From contig NZ_JAUEPH010000003.1 in the NCBI RefSeq assembly GCF_030403435.1, forward strand, positions 248,001 to 312,000: 64,000 nucleotides of DNA. Direction: 5' to 3'. Of the stretch, positions 61,449-64,000 are shown one piece after another. How positions within the stretch are numbered: position 1 is the stretch's first letter; the number at the start of each line of letters is the position of its first letter. Below the pieces are notes generated by a model that saw only the letters and a program-made list of their open reading frames with translations, had not been told where the DNA came from and did no database searches. This DNA comes from Algoriphagus sediminis. GTDB taxonomy: Bacteria; Bacteroidota; Bacteroidia; Cytophagales; Cyclobacteriaceae. A program made the translations under genes and the position numbers.

Positions 61449-61870
61449 TCTTCTAGTTTAGCAACAGTTATTGGAGTTTCTAAATCTCCTGCATATACCA
61501 CCACTATTTCAGCAGTTTCTTTTCCTTCATTCATCCCAAAGTGGAAGGTATTGACCAGTTCGATGATTGGGTCTCCCTTTTTCATTTTTAAGGTATTTCC
61601 TCTTTCACTTATTACTGTCAGTTCTCCTTTGATTAAAACACCTGCATTAATTACTAGATGTTTGTGCATTTTAAGATTGGCACCTGGTGGGATGCTTACT
61701 TTTAGAATGGTAACCTTTGGTATTCCGTCTGGGTAAGGAGGGAGGCTATCTCCATTCCAGCTGAGGGAGCTTTCCACCAAAGTTTCTATTTGGATTTCAT
61801 CAATGGATTTATTTGACTCTGCACAAGAGAAAAGTAGAAGGGCGATTATTCCAAAAAAGTATTTGCTCAT
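61445..61870 (-). CDS. Cupin-domain lipoprotein
   Basis: 141 residues. Lipobox FSC near residue 16 (ALLLFSCAESNK). A single cupin: 'LKVSIPPGANLKMHKHLVINAGVLIKGELTVISERGNTLKMKKGDPIIELVNTFHFGMNEGKETAEIVVVYAG'. The motif 1 residues His-x-His-x(5) and the motif 2 Phe-His are recognisable, so a metal site is plausible. Outer-leaflet or periplasmic small-molecule sensor or enzyme; specific role unknown. First gene of a two-gene operon with the SH3-like protein. Confidence 0.8.
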   Translation of the reverse strand: MSKYFFGIIALLLFSCAESNKSIDEIQIETLVESSLSWNGDSLPPYPDGIPKVTILKVSIPPGANLKMHKHLVINAGVLIKGELTVISERGNTLKMKKGDPIIELVNTFHFGMNEGKETAEIVVVYAGDLETPITVAKLEE

Positions 61871-61890
61871 TTTCAGCTTTTCCTCCCAAG

Positions 61891-61924
61891 AAACAAAAAA
61901 CCAGCCAAGAGACTTGACTGGTTT
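61891..61924 (-). terminator. Terminator of the M14 gene at the right edge
   Basis: On the minus strand AAACCAGTCAAG (61924-61913) pairs with CTTGGCTGGTTTT (61909-61897) with one G-T pair, followed by TT and a T-rich tract. It separates the M14 gene from the cupin operon. Confidence 0.8.
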
Positions 61925-61946
61925 CTGATTTTGTAGGCGTTTTGTC

Positions 61947-64000
61947 TTATTGACCTACCATGAAGATAGCGTTGCTCAATACCATTTTACCTGATTCCCA
62001 GAATCCTCGGAAGATGGGATTATCCACAAAATAAATAATATGACCGCGGCCTTTTCTCTCACTACCTATGGCCAGAGATTCACCCATTCTTTCTTTGATC
62101 TTGACACCCACATATCCCGTTCTGTATGAATCAGTGGAAAGAATTCTTCCCGCGTTCACTCCATTGTTCATGTAGGCATAACTGTTTGAATTATTCTTCA
62201 ATGTGTAGAATTTACCTCCTGTACCGTAACCCAAAGGATGTGTTTCATCCATCTCTACCTCATATATTGCTCCAGTCACTCCGCCGGAAATAGCTAATCT
62301 CTCCCCATCAATATAGGGCTCTAATCTTTCAGCCACCCTCACACTGTCGGCCATCTCTTCTGCGGCCTTCTCATCTTCTTCGGTATCGAAGGTTTTTAAT
62401 TCAAAACCTTCTTCATTGGCGAAAAGGTCCACTGAACCATCTATTGCGATCAATCTTCCTCCATCTCTTACCCAGTCCATTACATTGGCCTTCACTCTAT
62501 CATTTATTCCTCCCCCCCATAAAGAAGGCATAATGAGAACATCATAATCACTAAGGTCATATCTGGCCATGTTTTCAAGTTCCAGATTCACCAATGGGTA
62601 ATTCAGATCCTTTTCAAAGAAATGCCATAATTCTCCATATCCAAGAGAACTGGTTCCTGCTCCTCCCACCAAAGCTACCTTAGGTGCTTCAATGACCCGG
62701 ATAGTAGGTGAACCAAAGTCTTTACCTGATTCCATATATCCGGTCATGGTGGTAGCGAGTTCGATCTGGAATTTATTAGCGGTCTCTGTAACCACACGGT
62801 CAAAATCTTTTACATATTCATTTCCACCCTTGGTTATCAATAAAGTCCCCGCAGGAAAACTTTTTCCTTCCGTAGTGAATGGATATTCAGGATATTTTAC
62901 TCTGACACCTTGGTCCAGGAGTGAGGCAAGAAATGATGCTGCTCTTGTTCCTTGCCATTCAGCAATGTAGGCCACAGGAGTAGTTCCTGCCTGATTTTGA
63001 ATAAATTCGGGTGCCTGATATTCTCCTGCAGGCTCTATTCGGCTTTCGGATGCATAAGCTTCAAGTCCATAAGCATAAGGTAAGGCCCAACTAGTAATGT
63101 CATAGGTGATACTATCGTTCAGTTGAGGACTTGGCTCAAATAATACCTGTGCCAGCACAGACTTTGGCTGGTAAGCCGAAACTATCACATCCTCCTCCGA
63201 AGTAGAAAAGGACTCAGATTGTCCACTTTGATAAGACCATCCTCTTAATCCGGATTTTTTCCCAGCAGTTCCATATTGGATACCATTTTTATCCAGCAAT
63301 TCTAGAAGCTTCGCTAACTGCGCAGGGTTATCCTCACCTTTGATCACAAAGCTTTTGTATTGCCCTTTAGGATTAGATGAGTTGCTCTCATAGAAATTTG
63401 CAAACTCCTCAAGTAATTTTTCGGCATGCTGACTGGTGACTTCCGTGGCTGACATAGCAGCAGTATAGTGACCTTCAATTCTGTAGCTAAGAGTCACTGT
63501 ATCACCTACGGCATTGAAGCCGGCAAGACCCGCTCGTCCACTACCTCCCTGTTCGATGGTCATTCCTATGGCTCCATTGAACATAGGGTACGTGTCTCCA
63601 TAGGATGGATAAAGCAGATCGAATCTTTCTTTCGTAAAATAGAATCTCCCCTTTTCATCAAAATACTTAGCTGTATTTTTTCCAAAAATATCCTGGAATT
63701 CATGTTGCCATTCAGTAAGCTGCTCGTGTAAAGGTTCAGCTGCAGGAGCCATGTAGAAAGGCGAATTAATTCCTTGTTCATGGAAGTCTAGGTGTAGCTG
63801 AGGCATCCATTCTTGATAGACCTTTAACCTTGCCTGTGATTCTACCTGTACCTGCCAAGCCCAATCTCTATTCAAATCAAATAGATAGTGGTTAGCTCTT
63901 CCTCCTGGCCATGGTTCATTATGTTCTACAGACTGAAGGTCCGGCTGAAGTGTGGTGTTCATTTTTTGATTGTACCACATGGCATATCGATCTCTTCCGT
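61947..64000 (-). CDS. M14-family zinc carboxypeptidase (5' partial at the right edge)
   Basis: The frame is open to the window edge: upstream of the Met at 63980 it reads Gly-Arg-Asp-Arg-Tyr-Ala, fitting the family, so the N-terminus (with the first zinc ligands and signal peptide) is missing. Visible parts are 'GGRANHYLFDLNRDWAWQVQVESQARLKVYQEW' (substrate-binding Asn-Arg-Asp), 'LDFHEQGINSPFY' (zinc His), 'GAIGMTIEQGGSGRAGL' (catalytic Glu), then a long C-terminal region including 'DYDVLIMPSLWGGGINDRVKANVMDWVRDGGRLIAIDGS', a glutamine-amidotransferase-like flavodoxin fold. It differs from the M14 enzyme at 57-59 kb in this added domain. Visible 684 residues; a full protein would be longer. 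Confidence 0.88.
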   Translation of the reverse strand, partial: GRDRYAMWYNQKMNTTLQPDLQSVEHNEPWPGGRANHYLFDLNRDWAWQVQVESQARLKVYQEWMPQLHLDFHEQGINSPFYMAPAAEPLHEQLTEWQHEFQDIFGKNTAKYFDEKGRFYFTKERFDLLYPSYGDTYPMFNGAIGMTIEQGGSGRAGLAGFNAVGDTVTLSYRIEGHYTAAMSATEVTSQHAEKLLEEFANFYESNSSNPKGQYKSFVIKGEDNPAQLAKLLELLDKNGIQYGTAGKKSGLRGWSYQSGQSESFSTSEEDVIVSAYQPKSVLAQVLFEPSPQLNDSITYDITSWALPYAYGLEAYASESRIEPAGEYQAPEFIQNQAGTTPVAYIAEWQGTRAASFLASLLDQGVRVKYPEYPFTTEGKSFPAGTLLITKGGNEYVKDFDRVVTETANKFQIELATTMTGYMESGKDFGSPTIRVIEAPKVALVGGAGTSSLGYGELWHFFEKDLNYPLVNLELENMARYDLSDYDVLIMPSLWGGGINDRVKANVMDWVRDGGRLIAIDGSVDLFANEEGFELKTFDTEEDEKAAEEMADSVRVAERLEPYIDGERLAISGGVTGAIYEVEMDETHPLGYGTGGKFYTLKNNSNSYAYMNNGVNAGRILSTDSYRTGYVGVKIKERMGESLAIGSERKGRGHIIYFVDNPIFRGFWESGKMVLSNAIFMVGQ

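Overview
The window looks like a stretch of chromosome from a Bacteroidota species, most likely order Cytophagales (Cyclobacteriaceae/Algoriphagus-like). The grounds are: outer-membrane receptors with a carboxypeptidase-like N-terminal domain; many lipoproteins with Ser-Cys or Phe-Ser-Cys lipoboxes; a DUF4221 lipoprotein; GldE- and GldI-type gliding/secretion relatives; upstream elements of the Bacteroidota type (TTG, then TAnnTTTG); almost no Shine-Dalgarno sequences; and a 29-residue basic ribosome-associated protein. Genus is an inference. I saw no rRNA, tRNA, CRISPR array, insertion sequence or prophage. Both edges cut genes: an aspartyl protease on the left and an M14 carboxypeptidase on the right.

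Layout. 1-7 kb: partial aspartyl protease/PDZ, a LemA-TPM-TPM operon, ndk, then nrnA followed by three FKBP lipoproteins. 7-12 kb: a membrane methyltransferase head-to-head with a saccharopine/alanine-dehydrogenase-type enzyme and an aldolase-fold protein lacking the DERA catalytic lysine; a Na/Pi cotransporter; a PiT-like membrane protein; tadA. 12-18 kb: sod, a large outer-membrane beta-barrel receptor, MaoC, a methyltransferase, mtgA. 17.6-18.0 kb: an AT-rich gap with three exact DnaA boxes. 18-26 kb: ClC channel, M28 peptidase, a secreted unknown, YjjX, YebC, NDH-2, a Spy-like protein. 25-31 kb: gltD and gltB.

31-38 kb is mostly information processing: gldE, ssb and mutY divergent from an HU gene, then a TPR protein, the tiny basic protein and RNase G. 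38-45 kb holds a LytS/LytTR two-component operon with a membrane protein, a DUF4221 lipoprotein, and a TonB-dependent receptor paired with a small secreted helical protein. 45-51 kb is a complete RND tripartite efflux operon. It is followed at 50.9-52.8 kb by a two-gene module that I read as metal handling: a DUF4198-like protein with 28 histidines in about 109 residues, and a HupE/UreJ permease overlapping it by 4 nt. A 17-bp perfect palindrome lies 63 bp upstream.

53-64 kb is accessory envelope and catabolic content: DoxX, a DUF2490 outer-membrane protein overlapping a large coiled-coil secreted unknown, two M14 carboxypeptidases, a GMC oxidoreductase, and a cupin lipoprotein overlapping an SH3-like protein.

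The points I consider most worth following up are the DnaA-box cluster, the His-rich/HupE module with its palindrome, the degenerate aldolase, the cryptic PiT relative and the hairpin in front of RNase G.
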